DNA of 64,000 nt from an uncultured Bacillota bacterium (lineage in GTDB: Bacteria; Bacillota_I; Bacilli_A; Erysipelotrichales; Coprobacillaceae): positions 18,300-82,299 of the forward strand of contig CASETM010000023.1 in the NCBI GenBank assembly GCA_949290865.1, read 5' to 3'. Below are positions 35,481 to 44,467 of this stretch, one piece after another. The notes under the pieces are model-generated. The model did no database searches. It saw only the letters and a program-made list of their open reading frames with translations, and had not been told where the DNA came from. Both the position numbers and the translations under genes were made by a program. How positions within the stretch are numbered: the stretch's first letter is position 1; each line of letters begins with the position of its first letter.

Positions 35481-36368
35481 ATGATCATTACTGAAAAAAT
35501 TGGCAAAACTCATTTTTCTGCCAGTGAAAAAATTATTATCGATCGGATTACCAGTCTTGGTACGCAGATTGAAAACCTCTCTGCCAGTCAACTGGCTAAA
35601 GATACATATACCAGTGCTCCACTGGTTATCAGAGTTACAAAAAAACTTGGCTATCAGGGATGGAACGATTTTAAAACGGCTTATGTCAAGGAACTGGAAT
35701 ACCTGCTTGAAGAAATGGATGTCGATGCCAGTATTCCTTTTACTATCCACGATAATATCATGACCATTACAACAAATCTTGCCAAACTGGAAAAAGAAAC
35801 GATTCAGGATACCGAAAAACTACTTGATCATGATCAGCTGGCAAAAATATTTTCACTTCTACGACAATGTCAGATCATTGATATCTATGGTATTTTGGAT
35901 CATCTGATTTTAGCAAAGCATTTTCAAAATCAGATGAGCTACATAAAAAAAACGGTTAACATCTGTGAAATAACCGGAAATGAAAAAATCATGGCTTATA
36001 ACGCTTCAGCAAACCACTGTGGTATTATTGTTTCTTATTCGGGACAAACCAGTCATCTGCTGGAAGTTGCAAAAATCTATAAAAATCGTAATATCCCTTT
36101 GATTGCAATCACCTGTATTGGTGAAAACAGTATCAATCAGCTTGCTGATGCTGTCATGTATATGTCTTCAAAAGAAATGCTGAATATCAAGATTGGAGAT
36201 TTTGCTTCTGCAACATCTCTCAAATATTTGCTTGATATTATTTATGCGGGTGTGTTTTCTTTAAACTATAAAGAAAATCTGGAACAGAAAATTGTTATTG
36301 CCTCTCTGGCCGAAGATAAATACAGTGAATACGAATATATCAATGAAGAAAAACAGCTTATCGAATGA
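35481..36368 (+). CDS. RpiR-family transcriptional regulator
   Basis: A 295-aa regulator with an N-terminal HTH_6 domain (about 1-75; QIENLSASQLAKDTYTSAPLVIRV) and a C-terminal SIS domain (125-260; GIIVSYSGQTSHLLEVAKIY), which binds a phosphosugar. RpiR regulators control sugar phosphate use, but no catabolic gene adjoins it. It follows the REC-GGDEF gene by 35 nt and may be co-transcribed. Confidence 0.9.
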   Translation: MIITEKIGKTHFSASEKIIIDRITSLGTQIENLSASQLAKDTYTSAPLVIRVTKKLGYQGWNDFKTAYVKELEYLLEEMDVDASIPFTIHDNIMTITTNLAKLEKETIQDTEKLLDHDQLAKIFSLLRQCQIIDIYGILDHLILAKHFQNQMSYIKKTVNICEITGNEKIMAYNASANHCGIIVSYSGQTSHLLEVAKIYKNRNIPLIAITCIGENSINQLADAVMYMSSKEMLNIKIGDFASATSLKYLLDIIYAGVFSLNYKENLEQKIVIASLAEDKYSEYEYINEEKQLIE

Positions 36369-36380
36369 TAAGCTATTTTT
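36356..36380 (+). terminator. Terminator of the rpiR-type gene
   Basis: GCTTATC / GATAAGC stem with a GAAT loop followed by TATTTTT. It overlaps the stop codon and the 3' end of the convergent 118-aa gene. Confidence 0.75.
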
Positions 36381-36729
36381 GCATTAACTGTTGTTTTAAA
36401 TTGTTAACGTATGTCATCTGTTCATTCATGTTTTCGTTGAGTTTTTTTCTCATTTCATCAATCGTATCATGATGAACTTCAGTATCTTCTTTTTGAGCTC
36501 CAAAGATATATTCATATGCTTTTTTCGCATCATGTTCTAAAACTTCTTTCATCATGTTTAATTCATGTAATCTTTGTTGCTGTTTTTCAATATCACTATG
36601 AATCATAGAGATCATTTCATCATATGTGAATTCTTTTTTATTTCCTTCACTCTGTTTTATTTCATAAGCATCCTTAAAATATTTCTTTAATGATAATTTT
36701 GCTTGTTCATTGATTTGTTCTAGTTTCAT
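36373..36729 (-). CDS. Small coiled-coil protein
   Basis: A 118-aa, highly charged helical protein (MKLEQINEQAKLSLKKYFKD...), rich in Glu/Lys/Gln with heptad-like stretches (about 40-118). GGAGG is 9 nt before ATG at 36729. No family recognised. Lies convergent with the rpiR-type gene (stops 4 nt apart) and below murD. Confidence 0.65.
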   Translation of the reverse strand: MKLEQINEQAKLSLKKYFKDAYEIKQSEGNKKEFTYDEMISMIHSDIEKQQQRLHELNMMKEVLEHDAKKAYEYIFGAQKEDTEVHHDTIDEMRKKLNENMNEQMTYVNNLKQQLMQK

Positions 36730-36862
36730 ATTTGTGTCCTCCTTCAATTGACACCTGCATCATAATCCTAAAATTCTCTTTTGAAAAGCATTTAGCATCA
36801 CATTTAAATACCATTAACAAAACATCACTCATTTTCTCATATTTTTTGTTAAACATATTAAC

Positions 36863-36891
36863 AAAAAATATCTGGCATTAACCAGATATTT
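36863..36891 (-). terminator. murD terminator
   Basis: AAATATCTGG / CCAGATATTT stem with a 5-nt loop and T run, overlapping the last bases of murD. It ends the mraY-murD transcript before the 118-aa gene. Confidence 0.85.
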
Positions 36892-38224
36892 CATGAACAT
36901 ACTGTTTAAATACTCTTCCTCTTTCTTCATAGCCGCTGAATTCATCAAACGAACTTGTAGAAGGAGAAAGCAGAATAACATCCCCTGAATGCGCAATTTC
37001 AAAAGCTTTTTCCACTGCTGACTTCAGATCTTTAACTTCATAACTGCTTTGATGATGCATATCTTCCTTGAAACGATGACCAGCCGCTCCAAAGGTAATC
37101 AAATGAGCAATGTGATCATTATACTCTGACATTTCTTTCAGATTCAAACCTTTATCAAAACCACCCATCAAAAGAATGACCGGTTGAGCAAATGCCTTTA
37201 AGGCAATGATACTGGCATCCGTATTGGTAGCTTTAGAATCATTATAGACACGTACGCCATGATATTCACCAACAAATTCAATACGGTGTTCAACACCATG
37301 AAAATGTCTGACCGTTTCCTTAATCTTCTGACCTGACACTCCTGCCAGCTTACAAATTGCTGTTGCCAGCATGACATTCTGGACATTATGTCTACCCACG
37401 ATCCTGATATCATCAAGTGCCATGATGACTTCATCATCAAAGACAATATGATTATCTTTGATCATGCACTGAGCCTGATGATCAAGTGACTGAGTCACCT
37501 TTTGACAAGGAACAGGATAACGCTGCAGATACTGCTGCAATGTTTCATCATCCTGATTGACAACAAAGTAATCATGCTGATCACAGTTTTCATAAATGCG
37601 CATTTTTGAAGCATAGTACTCATCCAGTGAAGCCATGTAATCCAGATGATCAGGTGTCAGATTGATGACCGTTGAAATTTCCGGTTTGAACTGCTCAATA
37701 TCAAGCAGCTGGAAATTAGACATTTCAATAACAATATAATGATCACTCTCTTTTAGAAGATCATTTTCTAAAACAACATCACACAAAGGTTTCCCAATAT
37801 TTCCGGCAAAATGAACATGTTCATACTGAGCCTTAAGAATTTCATAAATCAATGTAACAGTTGTTGTTTTTCCATTCGTTCCCGTAACCGCAATATAATG
37901 CTGTTTTTTGGCACATTGAAAAGCCAGTTCGATTTCTGTATAGACCGGGATTCCTCGTTCCTTCAGCCTTAAAATAAAGGGCTTGTGATAATTGATCCCA
38001 GGATTCTTGATAACAAAATCAAAATCTCTTTCAAACAGTTCATCAGGATGTTCTCCGGCAATGATTTCAATACCGGCATCTAAATAATCCTGATAACCAT
38101 CAATTTTTTCCAGTTCTTTTCCTTCATTGATCGTAATCGTTGCATTTAATTTCTGCAGCAGTCTGACTGCTGCCTTCCCACTTCTGGCCAGACCAATGAC
38201 CAGAACTTTTTTCCCTGTCAACAT
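36878..38224 (-). CDS. murD: UDP-N-acetylmuramoylalanine--D-glutamate ligase
   Basis: A 448-aa Mur ligase that adds D-Glu to UDP-MurNAc-L-Ala. ATP-binding AVTGTNGKTTTVTLIYEIL, the NLTPDHLDYMASLDEYYASK motif and the C-terminal HRIEFVGEYHGVRVYNDSKATN are intact. mraY precedes it with a one-base gap. In the ancestral order ftsW follows murD; here the REC-GGDEF, rpiR and coiled-coil genes intervene. Confidence 0.97.
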   Translation of the reverse strand: MLTGKKVLVIGLARSGKAAVRLLQKLNATITINEGKELEKIDGYQDYLDAGIEIIAGEHPDELFERDFDFVIKNPGINYHKPFILRLKERGIPVYTEIELAFQCAKKQHYIAVTGTNGKTTTVTLIYEILKAQYEHVHFAGNIGKPLCDVVLENDLLKESDHYIVIEMSNFQLLDIEQFKPEISTVINLTPDHLDYMASLDEYYASKMRIYENCDQHDYFVVNQDDETLQQYLQRYPVPCQKVTQSLDHQAQCMIKDNHIVFDDEVIMALDDIRIVGRHNVQNVMLATAICKLAGVSGQKIKETVRHFHGVEHRIEFVGEYHGVRVYNDSKATNTDASIIALKAFAQPVILLMGGFDKGLNLKEMSEYNDHIAHLITFGAAGHRFKEDMHHQSSYEVKDLKSAVEKAFEIAHSGDVILLSPSTSSFDEFSGYEERGRVFKQYVHEISG

Positions 38225-38225
38225 G

Positions 38226-39203
38226 TTATAACACTCCTAAAACAATAGCGACAATACCACAGATAAAACCAATGAACCAGAAAGAAATCGTTACCTGCTG
38301 TTCGCTCCATCCCAGCATTTCAAAATGATGATGAATTGGTGCCATCTTGAAGACTCTCTTTCCTCTTGTCTTGAAAGAAACAACCTGAATAATAACAGAT
38401 AAAGTTTCCATCAGGAAAACCCCACCAACAATGATCAGCAGCAGTTCCTGTTTAGTCAAGATAGCCAGAATAGCCAGGAATCCTCCTAATCCTAAAGAAC
38501 CAACATCACCCATAAAAATACGTGCAGGATGATAGTTAAAATACATAAATCCTAACAGTGCCCCAATCATTGCTGTTGCATAAGAAGCAACGGCATAGTT
38601 TTTGATCATGATAGCAAAAATAACATATGGTGCAATCGCCACCATTGATAAACCTGTTGCCAGACCATCAAGGCCATCAGATAAATTGACCCCGTTGCTT
38701 TCTCCGGTAAACATGATAAACACCAATACAGCATAAAGCCATCCCAGATCGATTTCTGCTTTGATCAGTGGAATTTTGATAACGGTCGTAAACTCAGGAA
38801 TGTAATTCATCAGAAAATAATAGCAGATGACCGCTAAAATTGCCTGCAAAAGAAATTTCTGCCAGGCTTTCAATCCCTCGTTATGATGCTTTAAAACGAT
38901 CAAAGCATCATCAATAAAACCAATCAGGCTGTAACCAACCAGAACAATCGTGATCAGGATCAGATGTGGATCTAATAGTGATGAATAATTAGCGACAAAT
39001 GCTCCGATGACTGTCGCAATCACAAAGACAACACCACCCATTGTTGGTGTTCCCCCTTTTTTCTTGTGTGACTCCAGTCCTTCTTCTCTTTCTACCTGTC
39101 CAAATTTCATTTTATGTAGAAATGGTATTACTTTTGGCATTGCCAGCAAAACAAAAAGTAAACCCAAAACAAAAGCTAAAATCAGTTTAATAAAGTTTTC
39201 CAT
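38226..39203 (-). CDS. mraY: Phospho-N-acetylmuramoyl-pentapeptide transferase
   Basis: A 325-aa ten-helix enzyme that makes lipid I. The conserved GGTPTMGG, FIDDALIVLKHHNEGL, NLSDGLDGLA, FMGDVGSLGLGG and APIHHHFE loops are intact. The ATG at 39203 is favoured by spacing from AGGGG; an ATG two codons before is too close. It heads the mraY-murD pair; no mraZ, mraW, ftsL or pbpB is visible upstream. Confidence 0.97.
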   Translation of the reverse strand: MENFIKLILAFVLGLLFVLLAMPKVIPFLHKMKFGQVEREEGLESHKKKGGTPTMGGVVFVIATVIGAFVANYSSLLDPHLILITIVLVGYSLIGFIDDALIVLKHHNEGLKAWQKFLLQAILAVICYYFLMNYIPEFTTVIKIPLIKAEIDLGWLYAVLVFIMFTGESNGVNLSDGLDGLATGLSMVAIAPYVIFAIMIKNYAVASYATAMIGALLGFMYFNYHPARIFMGDVGSLGLGGFLAILAILTKQELLLIIVGGVFLMETLSVIIQVVSFKTRGKRVFKMAPIHHHFEMLGWSEQQVTISFWFIGFICGIVAIVLGVL

Positions 39204-39293
39204 TTCCATTCCCCTTTATTTCTTATTTCCTTTACACTATACCATAAATGCCGCCTATCTTCAAATACTATCAGAAAGCACTCGGGTGCAAAC

Positions 39294-39321
39294 AAAAAAA
39301 GAGCACCTGAAATCAGGCACC
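39294..39321 (-). terminator. Terminator of the HPr-like gene
   Basis: Ten-pair stem (GGGTGCCTGA / TCAGGTGCTC, three G-U pairs) with T7 on the minus strand, about 35 nt below the stop codon. Confidence 0.75.
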
Positions 39322-39357
39322 CTTATCATGTTCATTAAATGACAGGTATCATTGTTA

Positions 39358-39636
39358 TTAAACAAGGACCTGTCCTAAATGCATTGTTTCAATTTTATCC
39401 TTTAAAGCTTCGATAGCATGATCTTCATCTTTGCCTTCAGCAATGATCGTTACATGCGCTTTGCAGGGAATCCCTAAAGAAAGCAGTCCCATCATTGATT
39501 TCATGTTAATGTCCTTATCTCCGTAAAGCAAATGAACATAACAGTCAAATATTTTCATGATTTCAACCAGTTTCGTTACTGGTCTTGCGTATAATCCTAC
39601 TGGATCAGTAATATAAACTTCTACTTGTTTTGCCAT
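39358..39636 (-). CDS. Crh-like HPr paralogue lacking the active-site histidine
   Basis: A 92-aa HPr-fold protein. In HPr the segment GLHARPA holds the PEP-phosphorylated His15; here it reads GLYARPV, with Tyr16 in place of His. The regulatory Ser46 segment is kept (KSMMGLLSLGI, Ser47). That combination is the mark of Crh, which cannot carry phosphate for sugar uptake but, when HPr kinase phosphorylates its Ser, acts as co-repressor with CcpA. cre-like sites elsewhere in the window suit this. Has its own SD and terminator; no ptsI adjoins it. Confidence 0.85.
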   Translation of the reverse strand: MAKQVEVYITDPVGLYARPVTKLVEIMKIFDCYVHLLYGDKDINMKSMMGLLSLGIPCKAHVTIIAEGKDEDHAIEALKDKIETMHLGQVLV

Positions 39637-39680
39637 ATGATCTCCTTCTCTCTAACATAGCGCAGCAAAGCAATGATCAA

Positions 39681-40202
39681 TTATCTTTTTTCTATCATGA
39701 CCACATAAGGGGCATTTTCTTTATTCATCATTTCAAACTTAGCTACATTGAATATCATATGATCCAAAGTCAGAAAATATTCCATTAAACCATCACTTTC
39801 TTTTCCCTGATCATGTCCGGTATACACAACAACATAGATCACACCCTTTTTACAAAGACAGGTAGCAGCTTTTTTTAACGTCCTGAGCGTTGTTTCATAT
39901 GTCGTTGTGATCTCCTTATTGCCTCCGGGCAAATAACCTAGATTAAAAATTCCTACATCAAAGCTATCAACATCCTGATCAAACAGTTCATGGCTTTTCA
40001 GATACAATGAAATATTATTTTTATCTTTAATCAGCGCTTTGGTATGCTCAAGCGCTTCTTTTTGAATATCATAGCTGTAAACATGATGACAGTAATCACT
40101 CAAAAACAGTGTATCATGACCATTTCCCATCGTAAAATCAATCCCGTTATCATATTTTCTTTTACTGATACGATCATGAACGAAACTAATCATATTTTCC
40201 AT
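39681..40202 (-). CDS. MnmM/YtqB-type tRNA methyltransferase
   Basis: A 173-aa class I SAM methyltransferase: SAM-binding GIDFTMGNGHDTLFL, acidic YSYDIQ, and the family hallmark FNLGYLPGGNK. YtqB/MnmM proteins methylate nm5s2U at the tRNA wobble position to give mnm5s2U. Its start lies 17 nt within the end of the MATE gene, so both are co-translated. Confidence 0.87.
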   Translation of the reverse strand: MENMISFVHDRISKRKYDNGIDFTMGNGHDTLFLSDYCHHVYSYDIQKEALEHTKALIKDKNNISLYLKSHELFDQDVDSFDVGIFNLGYLPGGNKEITTTYETTLRTLKKAATCLCKKGVIYVVVYTGHDQGKESDGLMEYFLTLDHMIFNVAKFEMMNKENAPYVVMIEKR

Positions 40203-41523
40203 CCCTGTTTCCTCCTTTTCTGATCATCACCAGGATTCCAATCAAATCAGCCAGCAGCCAGCCAATTGGAATCGATGCCCAGATGATCGTTGTTCCATAA
40301 ATATGTGCCAGGGCATAAGACAGAAAAACTCTTGTTCCCAGTGAAACAATCGTCAAAACCACCGACATTCCCGGTTTGCCTATACCACGATAATAACCAT
40401 ACAGCAAAAAAAGCCAGCCAATCCCAATATAAAACGAACCTTCGATGTGCAGGTACTCTACACCCAGTCTAATGATCTCGGTTTCTTGAGGACTGATGAA
40501 CAGACCCATCAAAGTGGCTGCATTGAAAAAAACCAGCAATGAAATGATCACACAAAAAAGCGATGATAGCACAAAACTGTTCTTCACTCCTTGAACAATA
40601 CGGTCATCACGCCTGGCTCCTTTGTTTTGCGCAATAAAAGTTGAAAAAGCATTGCCAAAATCCTGAACTGGCATATAAGCAAAAGCATCGATCTTCACCG
40701 CTACCGTAAAAGCTGACATCGTCATCACACCAAAACTATTCACTAGTCCTTGGATCATCAGGATTCCAAAATTCATGATAGACTGCTGCAGACAGGTCAA
40801 CAGTGAAAAAGCCTGGATCTTTTTAAAAATCTGACGGTCAAAATGGCAGTGCTGACGCTGTGGCAAAAGCTCCTGTTCTTTTTTCCAGACATAAATAGCC
40901 ATTAAAAAAGCCGAAACCGCCTGAGCAATCACGGTTGCAAAAGCTGCTCCCTGAATGCCCATATGTACTTGCGCAATAAAAAATATATCAAGAACGATGT
41001 TGATCATAGCCGATATTCCTAGAAAATAAAGCGGTGTTTTCGAATTTCCCAAAGCTCTAAGCAACGAAGAAAAATAATTAAAGAGAAACGTAAAAATGAT
41101 TCCGCCAAAAACAATGATCAGATACTGAAAAGTCTGATCATAAACATCCTTGGGAATATTTAAAAAATGCAGGATCGGATGGATGCCCAGCATACACAAT
41201 AGCTGGAGCACCAGTGACAGCATTCCGATCGAAACAAAAGCAACAAAAAACGCCACTTTCATCTTGTCTGTTTCATCTGCGCCATAAAGCATAGAAAACA
41301 ATATGCCACTGCCCATACATAACCCTAAAATGATCGACGTCAAAAAAGTCATCAGCGTAAATGCAGAGCCAACCGCCGCTAAGGCCTGACTGCCCAGATA
41401 CTGTCCCACGATTAAAGTATCAGTAATATTGTATAATTGCTGTAAAAGATTACCAATGATCAAAGGTATTGAAAAAAATATGATCGATTTTGTGACATTC
41501 CCCTGAATTAAATCCTTATCCAT
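40186..41523 (-). CDS. MATE-family efflux transporter
   Basis: A 445-aa, 12-helix protein starting MDKDLIQGNVTKSIIFFSIP, with the classic PLIIGNLLQQLYNITDTLIV segment and a related second half (from about residue 230). MATE pumps export cations, drugs or metabolites using Na+ or H+ gradients. ATG at 41523 has GGGGGAAAAG upstream. Part of a close-packed HAD-glycosylase-MATE-mnmM run. Confidence 0.9.
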   Translation of the reverse strand: MDKDLIQGNVTKSIIFFSIPLIIGNLLQQLYNITDTLIVGQYLGSQALAAVGSAFTLMTFLTSIILGLCMGSGILFSMLYGADETDKMKVAFFVAFVSIGMLSLVLQLLCMLGIHPILHFLNIPKDVYDQTFQYLIIVFGGIIFTFLFNYFSSLLRALGNSKTPLYFLGISAMINIVLDIFFIAQVHMGIQGAAFATVIAQAVSAFLMAIYVWKKEQELLPQRQHCHFDRQIFKKIQAFSLLTCLQQSIMNFGILMIQGLVNSFGVMTMSAFTVAVKIDAFAYMPVQDFGNAFSTFIAQNKGARRDDRIVQGVKNSFVLSSLFCVIISLLVFFNAATLMGLFISPQETEIIRLGVEYLHIEGSFYIGIGWLFLLYGYYRGIGKPGMSVVLTIVSLGTRVFLSYALAHIYGTTIIWASIPIGWLLADLIGILVMIRKGGNRDGKYD

Positions 41524-41545
41524 TTTTTCTTTTCCCCCAAACATG

Positions 41546-42022
41546 TTATCTTTCTTCTTTGATCATTTGCCAAAAACTGATCAGCCTGTCAAGATGGTAG
41601 GCAGCGTTGGCAGAAGACGTTGATGGCAATTTCTGACAGAAAATATCATATGAAAAATACTGATGATAATATTTATCTGACAGATTCCCATTTGTATAAA
41701 TTGCCCTAATCGGACAATGTTTAACGATTCGATCAAGATCATTCACTTTGACATTTTTGATAGAAGAATCGCTGGAACCTTTGATATCACAGCTGGCAAT
41801 GACATCCCACAAAGCAATATGATACTTATGTAAAAAGCTTTTTTTCTCTTCGATTGTCTGTGGCAGTTCATCTCCAAAGACAGCTGCTAAAACTTTCCAG
41901 AACCGATTCTGTTCATGATGATAAAAAAATTGAGCCTGTCGTGATTTGACAGATGGAAAAGACCCTAAAATCAAGATACGCGAGTCTTTATCATATACCG
42001 GCTCAATATTATGATGTTCCAT
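41546..42022 (-). CDS. Uracil-DNA-glycosylase-fold enzyme (deoxyinosine glycosylase-like)
   Basis: A 158-aa UDG-superfamily protein. Motif 1 ILGSFPSVKSR, a middle ALWDVIASCDIKGSSDSSIK, and motif 2 LPSTSSANA fit the MUG/DNA-deoxyinosine glycosylase type. Removes damaged bases such as hypoxanthine or uracil from mispairs. ATG shares one base with the stop of the HAD gene (TAATG). Confidence 0.82.
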   Translation of the reverse strand: MEHHNIEPVYDKDSRILILGSFPSVKSRQAQFFYHHEQNRFWKVLAAVFGDELPQTIEEKKSFLHKYHIALWDVIASCDIKGSSDSSIKNVKVNDLDRIVKHCPIRAIYTNGNLSDKYYHQYFSYDIFCQKLPSTSSANAAYHLDRLISFWQMIKEER

Positions 42023-42678
42023 TATTTTTTCACCACTTCCGCAATGACCTTGTCAAGACGATCCAGCACTTTATAGGTTTTCGACAGTGTTTCCGGCGTA
42101 TGGCGAACGATATCAGGAATACAGATCACGGGAATGTGGGCATGATATGCTGCCAGAATCCCATTTTTGCTGTCTTCTAAGACCAGGGCTTCGCTGGCAT
42201 CAACATTAAGAAGTTCCAGGGCTTTTAAAAAGATATCTGGCGCCGGCTTACCATTGATGATCTGATCACCACCAATCACATGATCAAAATCTGCCAGGAC
42301 ATGAATTTTTTCAAGATTTTCCTTCACACGCTCAGTGACGGTCGAAGAAGCAACTGCCATTTTAATTCCCTGATCATGCAGATAGGCAATCAGTTCATAA
42401 AGACCTGGTTTTACTTCAATATCATGTGTGCTATAATATTCGTCATGTAAACGACGTGATTCCTGACGAATCTCCTGATAAGGATAATCGTCACCAAACA
42501 CTGTACGATAATATTCCAGAGCACTGGTTCCATTACGGCCAATCAGATCAAATAACATCTCCTGCGTAATTTTATAGCCAAATTTTTCATGAGCCTTGAC
42601 ACAGATCATGTTTCCGACCGGTTCCGTATCAACCATCAGTCCATCCATATCAAATATAACAGCTTTCACTTTTAACAT
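42022..42678 (-). CDS. HAD-family phosphatase (beta-phosphoglucomutase-like)
   Basis: A 218-aa HAD protein: motif I FDMDGLMVDTEP, motif II ASSTV, motif III/IV GKPAPDIFLKALELL and EDSKNGILAA. Cap and substrate loops suit sugar phosphatases or beta-PGM. ATG at 42678 behind GGAAG; a start six codons earlier lacks spacing. Substrate unknown. Confidence 0.85.
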   Translation of the reverse strand: MLKVKAVIFDMDGLMVDTEPVGNMICVKAHEKFGYKITQEMLFDLIGRNGTSALEYYRTVFGDDYPYQEIRQESRRLHDEYYSTHDIEVKPGLYELIAYLHDQGIKMAVASSTVTERVKENLEKIHVLADFDHVIGGDQIINGKPAPDIFLKALELLNVDASEALVLEDSKNGILAAYHAHIPVICIPDIVRHTPETLSKTYKVLDRLDKVIAEVVKK

Positions 42679-42692
42679 ATCTTTTCTTCCTT

Positions 42693-43842
42693 TCATAACT
42701 GTCGACGTTTTGGTATTTTAAAAAACAGTGCAAAAACCAAAGCAATGCATGTCCCTGCAAATAAAAATCAGTAGAACGCAGACATGGAATAAGTATCAAT
42801 GATCCTTCCGCCAATCAGCTGAAAAGCCATTGCTCCCAATCCTTTCCCTAACATTGCCTGTATACCATAGGCCGTCGATACATATTCTTCTTTAACCAGT
42901 ACAAGGACCAGTCTGACTGTGATCATGGTAAATAAGACCGTTGAAAAGCCTTTAAAAACAAAAACATAGATGATATATTCAACAGTTGGTAAAGATGCAT
43001 ACCAGGCAAAATTGATCATCGAAACGATGATTGCAAAAATCATGATATTGCGAAATGATACCTTCTTGATAATATAATCGGTCACCAGGATCATAGGAAT
43101 TTCAAACAAGGTCGCACATAACTGATAGGTTCCTACCTGTGAGGCATTTCCTCCTAAATATCTGATAAAGATAGACAGATAGTTAAAATTTGTTGAACAT
43201 GAACCCCAGAAAAACAGTGAAATAATCAGAAAAATCACAAAAGGTCGGTTATGCAGCAGTTCCAGTGTCATCGTTTTCGTTGAAAGCTGTTGATTTTCTT
43301 TTTTTTCAACCGGTTCGTTTAACTTCGGATCAGAAACCAGATGATCGTCAGCAGCGTCCCCAAAATCGCAGCCATAAAATTAGAAAACGGTGAAATATAC
43401 TGATAAAGAATGCCACTAATCTGCGCCATGACTGCATAACCAAATGACCCCCACAGTCTGATCTTGCCAAACTGATATGGCGAAGAAATACCAATACGGT
43501 CAGTTAATGGCGTTACGGCATTTATAAAAGATACAGTTATTCCGGATGTCAGCAATAACACCCAGAAATTTCTGTTGATGGCAAAAATACATCCCATCAT
43601 GATAAACAGCAGTAAAACAGATACCTTTTTTAGTGATTTCCATTTATCCGCCAAATAGCCAAAAAAGGCTGTGTAGCAATTGAAAGCAGCGGTGCAAAAG
43701 AAACAATATAGGCAATCTGTGAAGCAGACATGCCAATATCCTGACAGTACATGGACAAAATAACTGTAAAAGCACCATAAGCAAGATAAAAAAAGCAAGA
43801 AATTCCCGCATGGAACAGGTAATGATCTCGTATTTTTTTCAT
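42693..43842 (-). pseudogene. MFS sugar-type permease, decayed by two frameshifts and a nonsense codon
   Basis: The N-terminus (MKKIRDHYLFHAGISCFFYL...) is in one frame and runs to LSIATQPF; it then continues in a second frame as FFGYLADKWKSLKKVSVLLL after loss of one T in a T6 run (43661-43666). A second shift near 43320-43340 moves to the frame VSDPKLNEPVEKKENQ and on to the C-terminal half. An in-frame TGA (42768-42770) after SMSAFY precedes a still readable FLFAGTCIALVFALFF tail that ends at 42693. All 12 helices can be traced. Looks like a galactoside/nucleoside-symporter-type MFS gene in decay. Confidence 0.85.
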
Positions 43843-43863
43843 AATTTTCCCTTCATCTATTTA

Positions 43864-44388
43864 TTATAGCGTTGTTTTATTTTCTGGTATATAGAGATTT
43901 TTCAGATCTGCTTTTTCCAGCTTCAGCAAAGCTGCCTTTTTATCAAGGCCACCGGCATAACCCGTCAGCTTGCCGTTTTTCCCGATAACCCGATGACAGG
44001 GAATGATAATGCCAATAGGATTATGACCAACAGCCTGCCCAATTGCCTGGGCACACTTGCGCTTTCCGGTCCTGCTGGCAACCACTTTTGCCAGTTCATC
44101 ATAAGTTGTCACCTGACCATAGGGAATCATCATCAGATAATGATAAACCAGCTGGCGAAACGCTGTCGTTTCTAGTTTCAAAGGAAAATCGCAAAGCGGC
44201 TGCTGTCCGGCAAAATAACTGTCCAGATAGCTGATAACCTTGCCAAATAAAGGGATATCCTTTTCCATAGCTGTATCCTGATCCTGATATTTCTGCTTTT
44301 CAAACCATAATCCCGTTAAATTTTCACCATCACTTAACATGATCATCCGTCCCAGCGGCGATGAATAATATTGAATATATTTATGCAT
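43864..44388 (-). CDS. ogt: Methylated-DNA--protein-cysteine methyltransferase
   Basis: A 174-aa DNA repair protein that accepts alkyl groups from O6-alkylguanine. The active-site IPCHRVIGKNG (Cys near residue 140) and the HTH region (IPYGQVTTYDELA, CAQAIGQAVGHNP) are intact. ATG at 44388 has GGTGAT upstream; a longer start at 44421 is possible. Next to the glycosylase operon, so a small repair neighbourhood. Confidence 0.93.
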   Translation of the reverse strand: MHKYIQYYSSPLGRMIMLSDGENLTGLWFEKQKYQDQDTAMEKDIPLFGKVISYLDSYFAGQQPLCDFPLKLETTAFRQLVYHYLMMIPYGQVTTYDELAKVVASRTGKRKCAQAIGQAVGHNPIGIIIPCHRVIGKNGKLTGYAGGLDKKAALLKLEKADLKNLYIPENKTTL

Positions 44389-44420
44389 ATGATCACCATC
44401 ACTTATTATAAAGCATTTCA

Positions 44421-44460
44421 AAAAAAAAACACACTTTTACCAAAAAATGAAAAAGTGTGT
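44421..44460 (-). terminator. trp operon terminator
   Basis: ACACACTTTT / AAAAGTGTGT stem with T8 on the minus strand, below the trpA stop. Confidence 0.85.
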
Positions 44461-44467
44461 ATAAAGA

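Noticed and set aside
1675..42770. Genome-wide recoding of TAG or TGA
   Set aside because: Each occurs in a gene with other damage or beside one; the many intact genes use normal stops and TGG for Trp.
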